Assembly (NCBI GenBank): GCA_963785115.1
Contig: CAWATY010000006.1
Span: 124,001 to 188,000 of the forward strand
Reading direction: 5' to 3'
Length of the DNA: 64,000 nucleotides
Origin: JACCWP01 sp963785115
Lineage (GTDB): Bacteria > Actinomycetota > Actinomycetes > Propionibacteriales > Nocardioidaceae
The translations under genes and the position numbers were made by a program. The first letter of the stretch is position 1. Each line of letters begins with the position of its first letter. Below, one piece after another: positions 25,292 to 33,764 of the stretch. The notes beneath the pieces are model-generated. The model worked only from the letters and a program-made list of their open reading frames with translations, did no database searches and was not told the DNA's origin.

Positions 25292-26094
25292 AGAACTTCC
25301 CGGAGGCGCTTCTCTACAGCGTCACCGAGCCGACGGCGACACCGCTCGGCGCCAACGACTGGGACTGCACGCCCAGCCGCCGGCACCCGCGCCCGGTCGT
25401 GCTCGTGCACGGCACCGCGGAGAACAGGTTCGACAACTGGGCGCTGATGTCGCCGACGCTCGCGGACGCCGGCTGGTGCGTCTTCGCGCTCAACTACAAC
25501 GGCCTGTCGCCCACTCCGTTCTACGGCACCCGCGACATCGGCGAGTCCGCGCTCGAGCTGGGGCACTTCGTCGACCGCGTCCTGCGCCGTACCGGTGCGC
25601 GCCAGGTCGACCTGGTCGGGCACAGCCAGGGCGGCATGATGCCGCGGCGGTACCTGCGCGTCGACGACTCGGCCGCACGCAAGGTGCACGACCTGGTCGC
25701 GCTGGCGCCGTCGAACTACGGCACCACCGCCAGCGGGGTGCTTCCGGTGATCGGCTCCCTGCCCGGCGGCGAGGTGGTGCTGGGAGTGCCGTGCTTCGCC
25801 TGCGTGCAACAGCGCGAGGGGTCCGACTTCCTCCGTGACCTCAACCGCGGACCCGACACCGTGGCCGGGGTCCGCTACACGGTGATCGCGACCACGCACG
25901 ACGAGGTCGTCACCCCGTGGCGCAACGCGTTCCTGCGCGACGGGCGGGCGGCGTACGTGCGCAACATCTCGCTGCAGGACCGTTGCCCGGCCGACCAGGT
26001 CGAGCACCTGGGGATCTCCTACGACCCCGTGGCGATCCGGTTGGTTCGCAACGCCCTCGACCCGGCGACCGCGCGGCCACCGACCTGCCCCTGA
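25156..26094 (+). CDS. Secreted lipase / esterase, alpha/beta hydrolase (lipase class 2 type)
   Basis: A 312-aa exported hydrolase. The signal peptide covers about the first 38 residues (VLGGLLLALLAAAVPNG, cleavage near AAAAAADTG). The oxyanion region PVVLVHGTAENRFDNW is near residue 80, the nucleophile elbow GHSQGGMMPRR puts Ser at about 158, and a late Asp/His pair is expected around ATTHDEVVTP and DQVEHLGISYDP. Four or more cysteines suggest disulfides, fitting an extracellular enzyme acting on acylglycerols or esters. ATG 25156 is preferred because the longer upstream frame adds residues before the signal peptide and the TACGGT box lies just before this ATG. Confidence 0.87.
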   Translation: MQPPAFARSARPARTVLGGLLLALLAAAVPNGPAAAAAADTGPELKNFPEALLYSVTEPTATPLGANDWDCTPSRRHPRPVVLVHGTAENRFDNWALMSPTLADAGWCVFALNYNGLSPTPFYGTRDIGESALELGHFVDRVLRRTGARQVDLVGHSQGGMMPRRYLRVDDSAARKVHDLVALAPSNYGTTASGVLPVIGSLPGGEVVLGVPCFACVQQREGSDFLRDLNRGPDTVAGVRYTVIATTHDEVVTPWRNAFLRDGRAAYVRNISLQDRCPADQVEHLGISYDPVAIRLVRNALDPATARPPTCP

Positions 26095-26115
26095 TCGGCG
26101 CCGGCCCGGCGTCGC

Positions 26116-27822
26116 TCACCGTCCGCCGGTCTCCCGCATCGGCACCCGGACACCGCGGGCCTCGGCGACCCCCGCGGCGTCGTCGTAGCCCGCGTCGACG
26201 TGCCGGATCACCCCGGTCGCGGGGTCGTTGGTGAGCACCCGTTCCGCCTTCTCGGCAGCAAGTGGCGTTCCGTCGACGCACACCACCTGGCCGGCGTGGA
26301 TCGAGCGGCCGATGCCGACGCCGCCGCCGTGGTGGATCGACACCCAGCTCGCGCCGCTGGCGACGTTGACCATCGCGTTCAGCAGTGGCCAGTCGGCGAT
26401 GGCGTCGGAGCCGTCCAGCATCGACTCGGTCTCCCGGTAGGGCGAGGCCACCGACCCGCAGTCGAGGTGGTCACGACCGATGACCAGCGGGGCCTTCAGC
26501 TCGCCGCTCGCCACCATGTCGTTGAAGCGCATGCCCGCGAGGTGCCGCTCGCCGTACCCCAGCCAGCAGATCCGGGCCGGCAGGCCCTGGAAGGCGACCC
26601 GTTCCTGGGCAGCGGTGATCCACCGCCGCAGCGGCTCGTCGTCGGGGAAGAGGTCCAGCACCGCGCGGTCGGTGGCGGCGATGTCGGCGGGGTCGCCGGA
26701 CAGCGCGGCCCAGCGGAACGGGCCCTTGCCCTCGCAGAACAGCGGGCGGATGTAGGCCGGCACGAAGCCCGGGTAGTCGAACGCTCGGTCGAACCCACCG
26801 AGCCGCGCCTCGGCCCGCAGGGAGTTGCCGTAGTCGAACACCTCGGCGCCCGCGTCGGCGAACCCGACCATCGCCTCGCAGTGCCGGGCCATCGACTCAC
26901 GCGCCCGCTCGGTGAAGCCGGCGGGGTCCTTGCGACGTTCGGCGTCCCAGTCGTCGAAGGCGATCCCCCTGGGCAGGTAGGCGAGGGGGTCGTGCGCGCT
27001 CGTCTGGTCGGTCACGACGTCGATCGCGGCGCCGCGGGCCAGCAGGTCGGGCACCACCTCGGCGGCGTTGCCGAGCAGGCCGATGGACAGCGCCCGCCGC
27101 GCGGAGCGCGCCTCGTCGGCCAGCCGCAGCGCGTCGTCGACCGAGTCGGCGCGGACGTCGAGGTAGCGGTGCGCGATCCGTCGCTCGATCCGGGAGGCGT
27201 CGACCTCGACGCAGATCGCCACGCCACCGTTGAGCGTCACGGCCAGCGGTTGGGCACCGCCCATGCCGCCGAGCCCGGCGGTGAGGGTGACGGTGCCGGC
27301 CAGCGACTCGCCCCCCTGCTCGGCGGTCGCGCCATTGCCGTCCCGCGCCAGCTTCGCGGCCACGGCGGCGAAGGTCTCGTACGTGCCCTGCAGGATCCCC
27401 TGGGTGCCGATGTAGATCCACGAGCCTGCGGTCATCTGGCCGTACATCGTGAGCCCCAGCGCCTCCAGCCGGCGGAACTCCTCCCAGGTGGCCCAGTCGC
27501 CGACCAGGTTGGAGTTGGCGATGAGCACCCGCGGCGCCCACTCGTGGGTGCGCAGCACGCCGACCGGCCGACCGGACTGCACCAGCAGCGTCTCGTCCTG
27601 TCGCAGGTCGGTCAGCGTGCGGACGATCGCGTCGAAGCTGGGCCAGTCCCGGGCGGCCTTGCCGGTGCCGCCGTAGACGACGAGCTCGTCGGGATGCTCG
27701 GCCACCTCGGGGTCGAGATTGTTCATCAGCATCCGCAGTGGCGCCTCGGTCTGCCACGTCCGGGCGGTGAGCGTGCTCCCGCGCGGTGCCCTGACCGGCC
27801 GCGCCGCACTGTGCGTCGTCAT
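26116..27822 (-). CDS. hutU: Urocanate hydratase
   Basis: Adds water to urocanate to give 4-imidazolone-5-propanoate using tightly bound NAD+ as electrophile; second step of histidine catabolism. The 568-aa length is standard. Visible signatures: LVVYGGTGKAARDWPSFDAI near residue 48, the NAD-binding GLGGMGGAQPLAVTLNGGV near 180, VTDQTSAHDPLAYLPRG, and the catalytic-region CWLGYGERHLAGMRFNDMV. The C-terminal WVSIHHGGGVGIGRSIHAGQ is intact. ATG 27822 begins the family sequence. It lies 36 bp downstream of the large regulator gene, in line with hutH. Confidence 0.96.
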   Translation of the reverse strand: MTTHSAARPVRAPRGSTLTARTWQTEAPLRMLMNNLDPEVAEHPDELVVYGGTGKAARDWPSFDAIVRTLTDLRQDETLLVQSGRPVGVLRTHEWAPRVLIANSNLVGDWATWEEFRRLEALGLTMYGQMTAGSWIYIGTQGILQGTYETFAAVAAKLARDGNGATAEQGGESLAGTVTLTAGLGGMGGAQPLAVTLNGGVAICVEVDASRIERRIAHRYLDVRADSVDDALRLADEARSARRALSIGLLGNAAEVVPDLLARGAAIDVVTDQTSAHDPLAYLPRGIAFDDWDAERRKDPAGFTERARESMARHCEAMVGFADAGAEVFDYGNSLRAEARLGGFDRAFDYPGFVPAYIRPLFCEGKGPFRWAALSGDPADIAATDRAVLDLFPDDEPLRRWITAAQERVAFQGLPARICWLGYGERHLAGMRFNDMVASGELKAPLVIGRDHLDCGSVASPYRETESMLDGSDAIADWPLLNAMVNVASGASWVSIHHGGGVGIGRSIHAGQVVCVDGTPLAAEKAERVLTNDPATGVIRHVDAGYDDAAGVAEARGVRVPMRETGGR

Positions 27823-27858
27823 GGCACGCCATTCTGCCGTGGGCCACGGTGCCGTCGG

Positions 27859-30800
27859 TCAGGCCGGGAACACCTGCGGGTCCACGCCGAGCTCACGCAT
27901 CCGGGCGGCGTAGGTCCGGTACGCCCGCCGGGCGTCGCCCCGGCGACCCGAGCGGTCCAGCGCCTCCACCAGGGCCAGGTGCGCCCGCTCGTCGTGCGGG
28001 TCGTGCCGCAGCACCCGGAACAGGTAGCGCGAGACGGCGTCGTGGTCACCCTCGTCGGCGGCCAGCCGGGCCAGCGCGTGGGCCACGGTCACGTAGACGT
28101 TGCGCGCGTCGTCGCGCAGCTGGGCGGACCAGTCCTCGTACGCGTCCTCCTCCAGGAAGTCCCCGGCGTACGACGCCTCGGCACGGGTCAGTGCCGCCCA
28201 CGCCGCCGACCGGTCATGGCCCCGCCGGGCAGCCAGGCCCTGGTTCGCGGCGTCCAGGAACTCCATGACGTCGACGGTCATCACGCCGGGCTGCACCCAC
28301 ACCGACGAACGGTCGGACTGCACCGGGTGCTCGGAGTCGTAGACCTTGCCCGGGTCGAGCACCGACCGCAGCGTGGACAGGGCCACCGACAGCCGCGCCG
28401 TGGCCTTCGCCGGGTCCTCGTCGGGCCAGAGCAGCTCGATCAGGGCGTCCCGGGTGACCCGTCCGCCGCGCCGGGCAACGAGGACCTTGAGCAGGTCGCG
28501 TGGCTTCTTCGAGCCCCAGTCGGCATTGCTGACCGGCACGCCGTCGCGGAGCACCTGGAAGCCGCCGAGCGTGCGCACGACCAGTCGGGGCGCGGCGGTC
28601 CGGGCCGAGGCCACCCGGCTTGCCAAGGCGGCGAGCCGGCGGGCGCCCGCCCGGCGCAGACCGGCCTCGGCAGCGACCGCCCGCTCGGCGGCGTCGGTGG
28701 CGTCGAGCTGGGCGAGGGCGAGGTCGGACTTGGCGACCCCGAGCGGGTTATCGAGCCGGCGCCAGATCTCGCCGGCCTCCTCCAGGTCGGCGAACCGCTG
28801 CTCGTCCGGCCGCGCGAGGGCACCGAGCAGCAGGGCCTCGGCCACCGTCGACCGGTCCCGCCGCCCCCGCGCCACCCTGGCCGCCTCCCCGGCGCGCTCG
28901 GCGGCACCGGACAGGTCGCCCTGCACCAGTGCCACCCAGCCCCGGGCCAGCACCGCGTGCTGGTGGTGGAGGCCGGCGGCGACGCCGACCGCGCGGTCGG
29001 CGAGCTGCGTCGCGAGGTCCGGATCGACGTCGGCGAGCGTCCGTGCCAGCCCGGACAGCGCCGGCACCAGGCCCTGCAGGTCGCCCGGTGGGTCGGCGAT
29101 CTCGATCGCCTCCTCGTACGCCGCGCGCGCCAACGCGAGGTCGCCCTGCTCGCGGTGCACGTCACCGAGGAAGGCCAGCGGGTACGCGACCATCCGCGAC
29201 CCGGTCCGCTGGTACTCGGTCCGGGCCAGCTCGAAGTCCCGCGCCGCTTCGTCGAGGCGGCCCAGGCCGCACAACGCCTGCCCACGGTTGAGCAGGGCGA
29301 GCGCCCGGAACGTCGTGAAGCCGCCCTGCTCGGCCGAGCGCAGCGCCACCTCGAGCTCGGCCAGGGCCTGTGAGTACGAACCCTCCTCGAGATGCTGCGA
29401 CGCCCGGTTGCACTGGATCCGGGCCACCTGGAAGACGTCGCCCACCCGCTCGGCGTGCTCGAGGGCGCGCAGGTAGTGGGTGTCGTTGGCCCGCCGGTCG
29501 CCCGCGAGCGCCGCCGCCATCGCGAGCGCCGTGTGAGCCGTGGCGGCAGCGCTGCTGTCGCCGGCGTCGTCCGCCTCGGTCAACGCCTCCCGGGCCAGCT
29601 CGGCGCAGCGGTCGCGGTCACCGGTCAGGAACGTCGCCGCCGCGAACCACGCGCGCAGCAGCGCCCGGTCACGGCCGGCACCGGTGTCGCCCAGGCCCCG
29701 CTCGTACAGGACCACCGCGGCGTCGATCTCGCCGCGCATGTGCAGCGCGAGGCCCGCCCGCCAGGCCACCCCGACCGGCACCGGTCCGGCGGCGGGGACG
29801 AGTGCCCGCAGGCAACGCAGCGCACCATCGCCGTCGCCCCGGGCCTGCCGGGCCTCGCTCTCCAGCAGCACCAGCCGGTCCGAACGACCGGGGCGCGGGA
29901 GCCGCCCCAGCAGGGTGAGCAGCAGCGCGCCCTCCCCCGCCGCCAGCGCCTCCGACCCGTGCGCCTCCAGCAGGGCTGCCGCCGCGGCAGAGTCCCCGAC
30001 GTCGGGGTCGTCGACGGGCGGCGCTGCCGCGTACGTGCGGAGGGCGTCGACCGGGTGCCCGTGCCCGGCGAGCCAGCCCGCTGCGGCGTTGCGGGTCGCG
30101 GCGACCTCGGCGCTCGACGCCCGGTCGGTGACGACCGTCCGCACGACCGGCGGCACGGTGAACCAGCCGTCGCGACCGGGGTCGGGCGCGACCAGCGTCC
30201 CGCGGCGCTCGGCCGCCGCCAGCACGGCATCGGCATCCGCCACCCCAAGGGCCGACGCCAGCGGCGCGGTGAAGCGCTCCAGCGGGGCGACGGTGCGAAC
30301 CAGTGCGGCCACCTCGCCCGGAGCCCCGACGAGGACCTCGCCGACCACCGCCTGGAAGGTGCGGTCCCGCTGCTTCTCGAGCTGCTCGAGGGCGTCGCCG
30401 CGGCGGTCGGACGCGGTCGCCCCGAGCGCCTCCACCCCGAGCCGCAGGGCCATCGCCCACCCGGAGGTCAGCGCGTGCAGGCGGGCCGCGAGGCCGCGGT
30501 CGCCGTCGCCGGCCACGCGTTCCAGCAGCGCCGCCACCTCGTCGACGGTGAAGGCGAGGTCGGGGGCGGTGAGCTCGGTCAGCTGCCCCTCGACCCGCAA
30601 CCGGTGGGTCGCGAGACCGAGCTCGTCGTGGGAGCTGAGCACCAGGTGCAGCCCCGGCGGTGCGTGCCGGCACAACGCCTCGAGCAGCCGCTGGGACTGC
30701 TCCGAACCCACCAGCTCGTGGACGTTGTCCACCACCAGCGCCAGGTCGCCCTCGAGCCCCTCGGCGAGGCCGACACCGATGCCCTCGGCCAGCGCCTCGC

Positions 30801-31167
30801 CCTGAGTGGTGGCCTCGGAGTCGACGTAGCTGCTGACGTACGGCGGCCGGCCGGCGGGTGCCCGGCCGATGGTGGCCCCCAGGCCCGGCACCCGCAGCCG
30901 CAGCGCGGCGACCAGGCCACGGGCGAGGGTGAACGGGTCCTGGTCGGCCGCGTCGGCCGCGTACCAGACCCCGGAATCGTCCAGCCAGGTCGTGAGCAGC
31001 GTCGTCTTGCCGGTGCCGGGGCCGGCGACGACGGTGGTGAGCCGGCGAGCGAGCCCGTCGTCGAGGCGGGCCTCCAGACGGGGCCGCCGGATCGCATAGG
31101 GGGAGGGCCGCGGCGGGACGGCTCGCGGTGCCACGAAGGCCTCGCCCGCGTACGGCCCGGCGCTCAC
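27859..31167 (-). CDS. Large STAND-type transcriptional regulator with TPR region and C-terminal SARP (wHTH-BTAD) domain
   Basis: A 1102-aa predicted signal-transducing activator. The N-terminal P-loop NTPase resembles MalT/LAL ATPases: Walker A VVAGPGTGKTTLLTTW near residue 47, Walker B-like DLALVVDNVHELV near 140 and sensor VLSSHDELGL. The middle 400 residues are Ala/Leu-rich helical repeats typical of TPRs. The C-terminal 240 residues have the OmpR-like winged helix LGGFQVLRDGVPVSNADW and SKKPRDLLKVLVARRGGRVTRDALIELLW. A BTAD repeat domain then ends the chain. The order (ATPase first, DNA-binding domain last) is MalT-like rather than AfsR-like. Its start overlaps hutH's stop by 4 bp and hutU follows 36 bp later, so it is embedded in the hut operon and is the obvious candidate pathway regulator (inference). 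Confidence 0.85.
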   Translation of the reverse strand: MSAGPYAGEAFVAPRAVPPRPSPYAIRRPRLEARLDDGLARRLTTVVAGPGTGKTTLLTTWLDDSGVWYAADAADQDPFTLARGLVAALRLRVPGLGATIGRAPAGRPPYVSSYVDSEATTQGEALAEGIGVGLAEGLEGDLALVVDNVHELVGSEQSQRLLEALCRHAPPGLHLVLSSHDELGLATHRLRVEGQLTELTAPDLAFTVDEVAALLERVAGDGDRGLAARLHALTSGWAMALRLGVEALGATASDRRGDALEQLEKQRDRTFQAVVGEVLVGAPGEVAALVRTVAPLERFTAPLASALGVADADAVLAAAERRGTLVAPDPGRDGWFTVPPVVRTVVTDRASSAEVAATRNAAAGWLAGHGHPVDALRTYAAAPPVDDPDVGDSAAAAALLEAHGSEALAAGEGALLLTLLGRLPRPGRSDRLVLLESEARQARGDGDGALRCLRALVPAAGPVPVGVAWRAGLALHMRGEIDAAVVLYERGLGDTGAGRDRALLRAWFAAATFLTGDRDRCAELAREALTEADDAGDSSAAATAHTALAMAAALAGDRRANDTHYLRALEHAERVGDVFQVARIQCNRASQHLEEGSYSQALAELEVALRSAEQGGFTTFRALALLNRGQALCGLGRLDEAARDFELARTEYQRTGSRMVAYPLAFLGDVHREQGDLALARAAYEEAIEIADPPGDLQGLVPALSGLARTLADVDPDLATQLADRAVGVAAGLHHQHAVLARGWVALVQGDLSGAAERAGEAARVARGRRDRSTVAEALLLGALARPDEQRFADLEEAGEIWRRLDNPLGVAKSDLALAQLDATDAAERAVAAEAGLRRAGARRLAALASRVASARTAAPRLVVRTLGGFQVLRDGVPVSNADWGSKKPRDLLKVLVARRGGRVTRDALIELLWPDEDPAKATARLSVALSTLRSVLDPGKVYDSEHPVQSDRSSVWVQPGVMTVDVMEFLDAANQGLAARRGHDRSAAWAALTRAEASYAGDFLEEDAYEDWSAQLRDDARNVYVTVAHALARLAADEGDHDAVSRYLFRVLRHDPHDERAHLALVEALDRSGRRGDARRAYRTYAARMRELGVDPQVFPA

Positions 31168-32693
31168 GGCAACGGCCCCACCACTGCCTCGGCGGTCGCG
31201 ACGACCGCGCCCGACGCCACCAGCCCGACGGCCGCCTCGATCTCCGGTGCGAGGTGACGGTCGGGACCGGGGCCGGCCACGTGCTCGCGCAGCAGCGCGC
31301 GTACGGCGGCCGTTCCCGCCGCCGGTTGCAGCGGCGCGCGGAGGTCGAGCGCCCGCGCCGCCGTCAGCAGCTCGACACCCAGCACCCGGGTCAGACCGTC
31401 GACGGCGCGGCGCAGCTTGCGGCCGGCCGACCAGCCCATCGACACGTGGTCCTCCTGCATGGCGCTGGACGGGATGGAGTCGACGCTCGCCGGGACGGCC
31501 AACCGCTTGAGCTCGCTCACGATTCCAGCCGCGGAGTACTGCGCGATCATGTGCCCGGAGTCGACGCCCGGGTCGTCGGCGAGGAACGGCGGCAGCCCTT
31601 GGCTGCGAGCCACGTCGAGGAACCGGTCGGTGCGCCGCTCCGACATGCTGGCGACGTCTGCAACGGGAATGGCGAGGTAGTCCAGCGCGTACGCCACCGG
31701 AGCGCCGTGGAAGTTGCCGTTGGACTCGACCCTGCCGTCGTCCAGCACGACCGGGTTGTCGATCGCCGCGGCCAGCTCGCGCTCGGCCACCCCGGCGGCG
31801 AACGTCACGGTGTCGCGCGCCGCGCCGTGCACCTGCGGTGCGCAGCGCAGCGAGTAGGCGTCCTGCACCCGGGTGCAGTCGGGACCTCGGTGGCTCGCCA
31901 CGATCGGCGAGCCGTCGAGCATCGCGCGGACGTTGGCGGCGCTCGCCAGCTGGCCGGGGTGCGGACGCAGCGCCTGCAGGTCGGCGGCGAACACCCGGTC
32001 GGTGCCGAGCAGGGCCTCGACGCTCATCGCGGCGACGACGTCGGCGGTGCGCAGCAGCAGCCGCAGGTCGTGCAGCGCGAGCAGCAGCATGCCGAGCATG
32101 CCGTCGGTGCCGTTGATCAGCGCCAGCCCCTCCTTCTCGGCCAGCTGGACGGGCACGATCGCGGCCTCCGCGAGCACGTCGACCGCCGGGCGGCGCGCAC
32201 CCTGGGGGTCGCGCACCACGCCTTCGCCCATCAGCGCCAGCGCACAGTGCGCCAGCGGCGCCAGGTCGCCGGAGCAGCCGAGGCTGCCGTGCTCCGGCAC
32301 CACGGGGGTGATGCCGTGGGTGAGCAGGGCGGCCAGCACGCGGGCGGTCTCCAGCCGGATGCCGGTGTGTCCGGTGGCCAGCGTCGACAGCCGCAGCAGC
32401 ATCAGCGCACGGACCACCTCGGTCTCGACGTCGGGCCCGGTGCCGGCCGCATGACTCCTGACCAGGCTGCGCTGCAGCTGGGCCCGCCGCTCGACCGGGA
32501 TGTGCACGGTGGCGAGCGCCCCGAAGCCGGTGGACACCCCGTAGTGCGGGAGGTCGTCACCCGCCAGGACCTGCACGGCCTCCCGGGCACGGATGATCGC
32601 CTGCTCCGCCTCGGGCGTGAGCCGTGCGCCGGCGCCGTGGCGGGCGACCCCGACCACCTCGTCGGCAGTGACCGGACCGACTCCGACGCTCAC
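31164..32693 (-). CDS. hutH: Histidine ammonia-lyase
   Basis: Deaminates L-histidine to trans-urocanate, the entry step of the hut pathway, using the autocatalytic MIO prosthetic group. The 509-aa protein has the family N-terminal YGVSTGFGALATVHI. The MIO loop is HGSLGCSGDLAPLAH with a Cys-Ser-Gly triplet (Ser about 141) in place of the common Ala-Ser-Gly. NGTDGMLGML, VQDAYSLRCAPQVHGA, NPVVLDDGRVESNGNFHG and the terminal SSAMQEDHVSMGWSAG follow. GTG 32693 gives the best family N-terminus (SVGVGPVTADEVVGVARHG); GTG 32705 would add four residues. First gene of hutH-regulator-hutU. Confidence 0.94.
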   Translation of the reverse strand: MSVGVGPVTADEVVGVARHGAGARLTPEAEQAIIRAREAVQVLAGDDLPHYGVSTGFGALATVHIPVERRAQLQRSLVRSHAAGTGPDVETEVVRALMLLRLSTLATGHTGIRLETARVLAALLTHGITPVVPEHGSLGCSGDLAPLAHCALALMGEGVVRDPQGARRPAVDVLAEAAIVPVQLAEKEGLALINGTDGMLGMLLLALHDLRLLLRTADVVAAMSVEALLGTDRVFAADLQALRPHPGQLASAANVRAMLDGSPIVASHRGPDCTRVQDAYSLRCAPQVHGAARDTVTFAAGVAERELAAAIDNPVVLDDGRVESNGNFHGAPVAYALDYLAIPVADVASMSERRTDRFLDVARSQGLPPFLADDPGVDSGHMIAQYSAAGIVSELKRLAVPASVDSIPSSAMQEDHVSMGWSAGRKLRRAVDGLTRVLGVELLTAARALDLRAPLQPAAGTAAVRALLREHVAGPGPDRHLAPEIEAAVGLVASGAVVATAEAVVGPLP

Positions 32694-32760
32694 GTCTGGG
32701 TGCACGCTGCCCAGCGTCCACCCCGGGTGCCCGCTCGCGCCACCGCATCGGTCCCCGCCG

Positions 32761-32766
32761 TACGGT
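32761..32766 (+). promoter_or_regulatory. -10 box (TACGGT) of a leaderless promoter
   Basis: TACGGT ends 6 nt before GTG 32773 of the GNAT gene, inside the 79-bp divergent gap shared with hutH. Confidence 0.47.
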
Positions 32767-32772
32767 GACGCG

Positions 32773-33666
32773 GTGATCAGGCAGGAGACGGCCGACGACG
32801 CCGGGGCGATCGCCGCGGTCTGGTCGGTCGCCCACCCGCACCTGGTGGTCACCGACGCCGGCACGCGGGCCCGGCTGCACCGGAGTGACCCGGGCATCAC
32901 GATGCACCAGTGGGTGGGGACGGCCGCCGACGGTCGCGTCGTCGCCGAGTCGCGCCTGCGGCTCGAGTCCGCCGACCGCACCCGCGCCATGTTGGCGCTC
33001 GTGGTGCATCCCGACGAGCGGCGCCGCGGCATCGGCGGCGCGCTGCTCGCGGAGGCACTGCTGGTCGCCCGCGCCCACGAGGCAGACGTGCTGCACGCAC
33101 TCGCCGACGACCAGGACGGCGTGATCGTGGCCGAGCAGTGGGGCGCCCGTCGGGTACGCCCGCACACGGTCAACGCCTGTGACCCGGCGGCCGCGCCCGC
33201 GCCGGCGAGCCTGCCCGCGGGGCTGCGGCTCGTCGGCTGTGACGCGTTGCCGGACCGGGCCGAGGTGCTGGCGGTGCTGAACGACACCGCCGCCGACGAC
33301 CCCAGCGGCCTGTCGCACACCATGACGCCCGACGCGTTCGCGTCCTTCTGGGAGGAGCCCGACCACCACCCGGAGCTCGGCGCGGCCGTTCTCGACGGCG
33401 CCAGGGTCCTCGCCTTCACCAGCACCCGTGCCGACCTCGGCCGTGGTCAGGCGTTCACCAGCATCACCGCCTCTCGCCGGGAGGCGCGGGGCCGCGGGCT
33501 GGCGACGCTGGTCAAGTCGGAGGCGCTGCGGGCGATGGCGGCCGCAGGGATCCGCTCCGCGACCACGGTCAACGACGACGACAACGCTCCGATGCTCGCC
33601 GTCAACCGGCGGGTCGGTTACACCCCGCTGGCCCGGATCTGGTCGGTCGAGCTGCCGCTGCGCTGA
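32773..33666 (+). CDS. Tandem GNAT-domain acetyltransferase
   Basis: A 297-aa protein with two Gcn5-related acetyltransferase domains. The first (residues 1-130) has the acetyl-CoA loop ALVVHPDERRRGIGGALLAEA. The second (about 150-297) has SITASRREARGRGLATLVKSEAL and the NDDDNAPMLAVNRRVGYTPLARIW motif B. The layout recalls mycothiol synthase (MshD) and related double-GNAT proteins, where often only one domain is active. Substrate is unknown. GTG 32773 is fixed by the leaderless-type promoter 6 nt upstream and by the IRQETADDAGAIAAVW N-terminus. Divergent from hutH. Confidence 0.82.
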   Translation: MIRQETADDAGAIAAVWSVAHPHLVVTDAGTRARLHRSDPGITMHQWVGTAADGRVVAESRLRLESADRTRAMLALVVHPDERRRGIGGALLAEALLVARAHEADVLHALADDQDGVIVAEQWGARRVRPHTVNACDPAAAPAPASLPAGLRLVGCDALPDRAEVLAVLNDTAADDPSGLSHTMTPDAFASFWEEPDHHPELGAAVLDGARVLAFTSTRADLGRGQAFTSITASRREARGRGLATLVKSEALRAMAAAGIRSATTVNDDDNAPMLAVNRRVGYTPLARIWSVELPLR

Positions 33667-33681
33667 CCCCCGACCAACCCA

Positions 33682-33697
33682 ATGCACTCTGGTGCAT
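33682..33697. promoter_or_regulatory. Palindrome ATGCAC-N4-GTGCAT in the metalloprotease promoter region
   Basis: Perfect 6-bp arms with a 4-bp centre, 68 bp before the protease ATG. TACAGT at 33714-33719 could be the -10 box, which would put the palindrome over the -35 region: an operator-like position. It could instead be a weak terminator for the preceding GNAT gene. Confidence 0.45.
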
Positions 33698-33764
33698 ACC
33701 GGACAGTTGGGCCTACAGTCACTGCGGCATCCCCGGCTCACCCCTCGACCGACCAGGAGACCCC

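Noticed and set aside
26200..29373. Long plus-strand reading frame of 1057 aa opposite hutU and the SARP regulator
   Set aside because: It is low complexity and antisense to clear protein-coding genes; no domain is recognisable.
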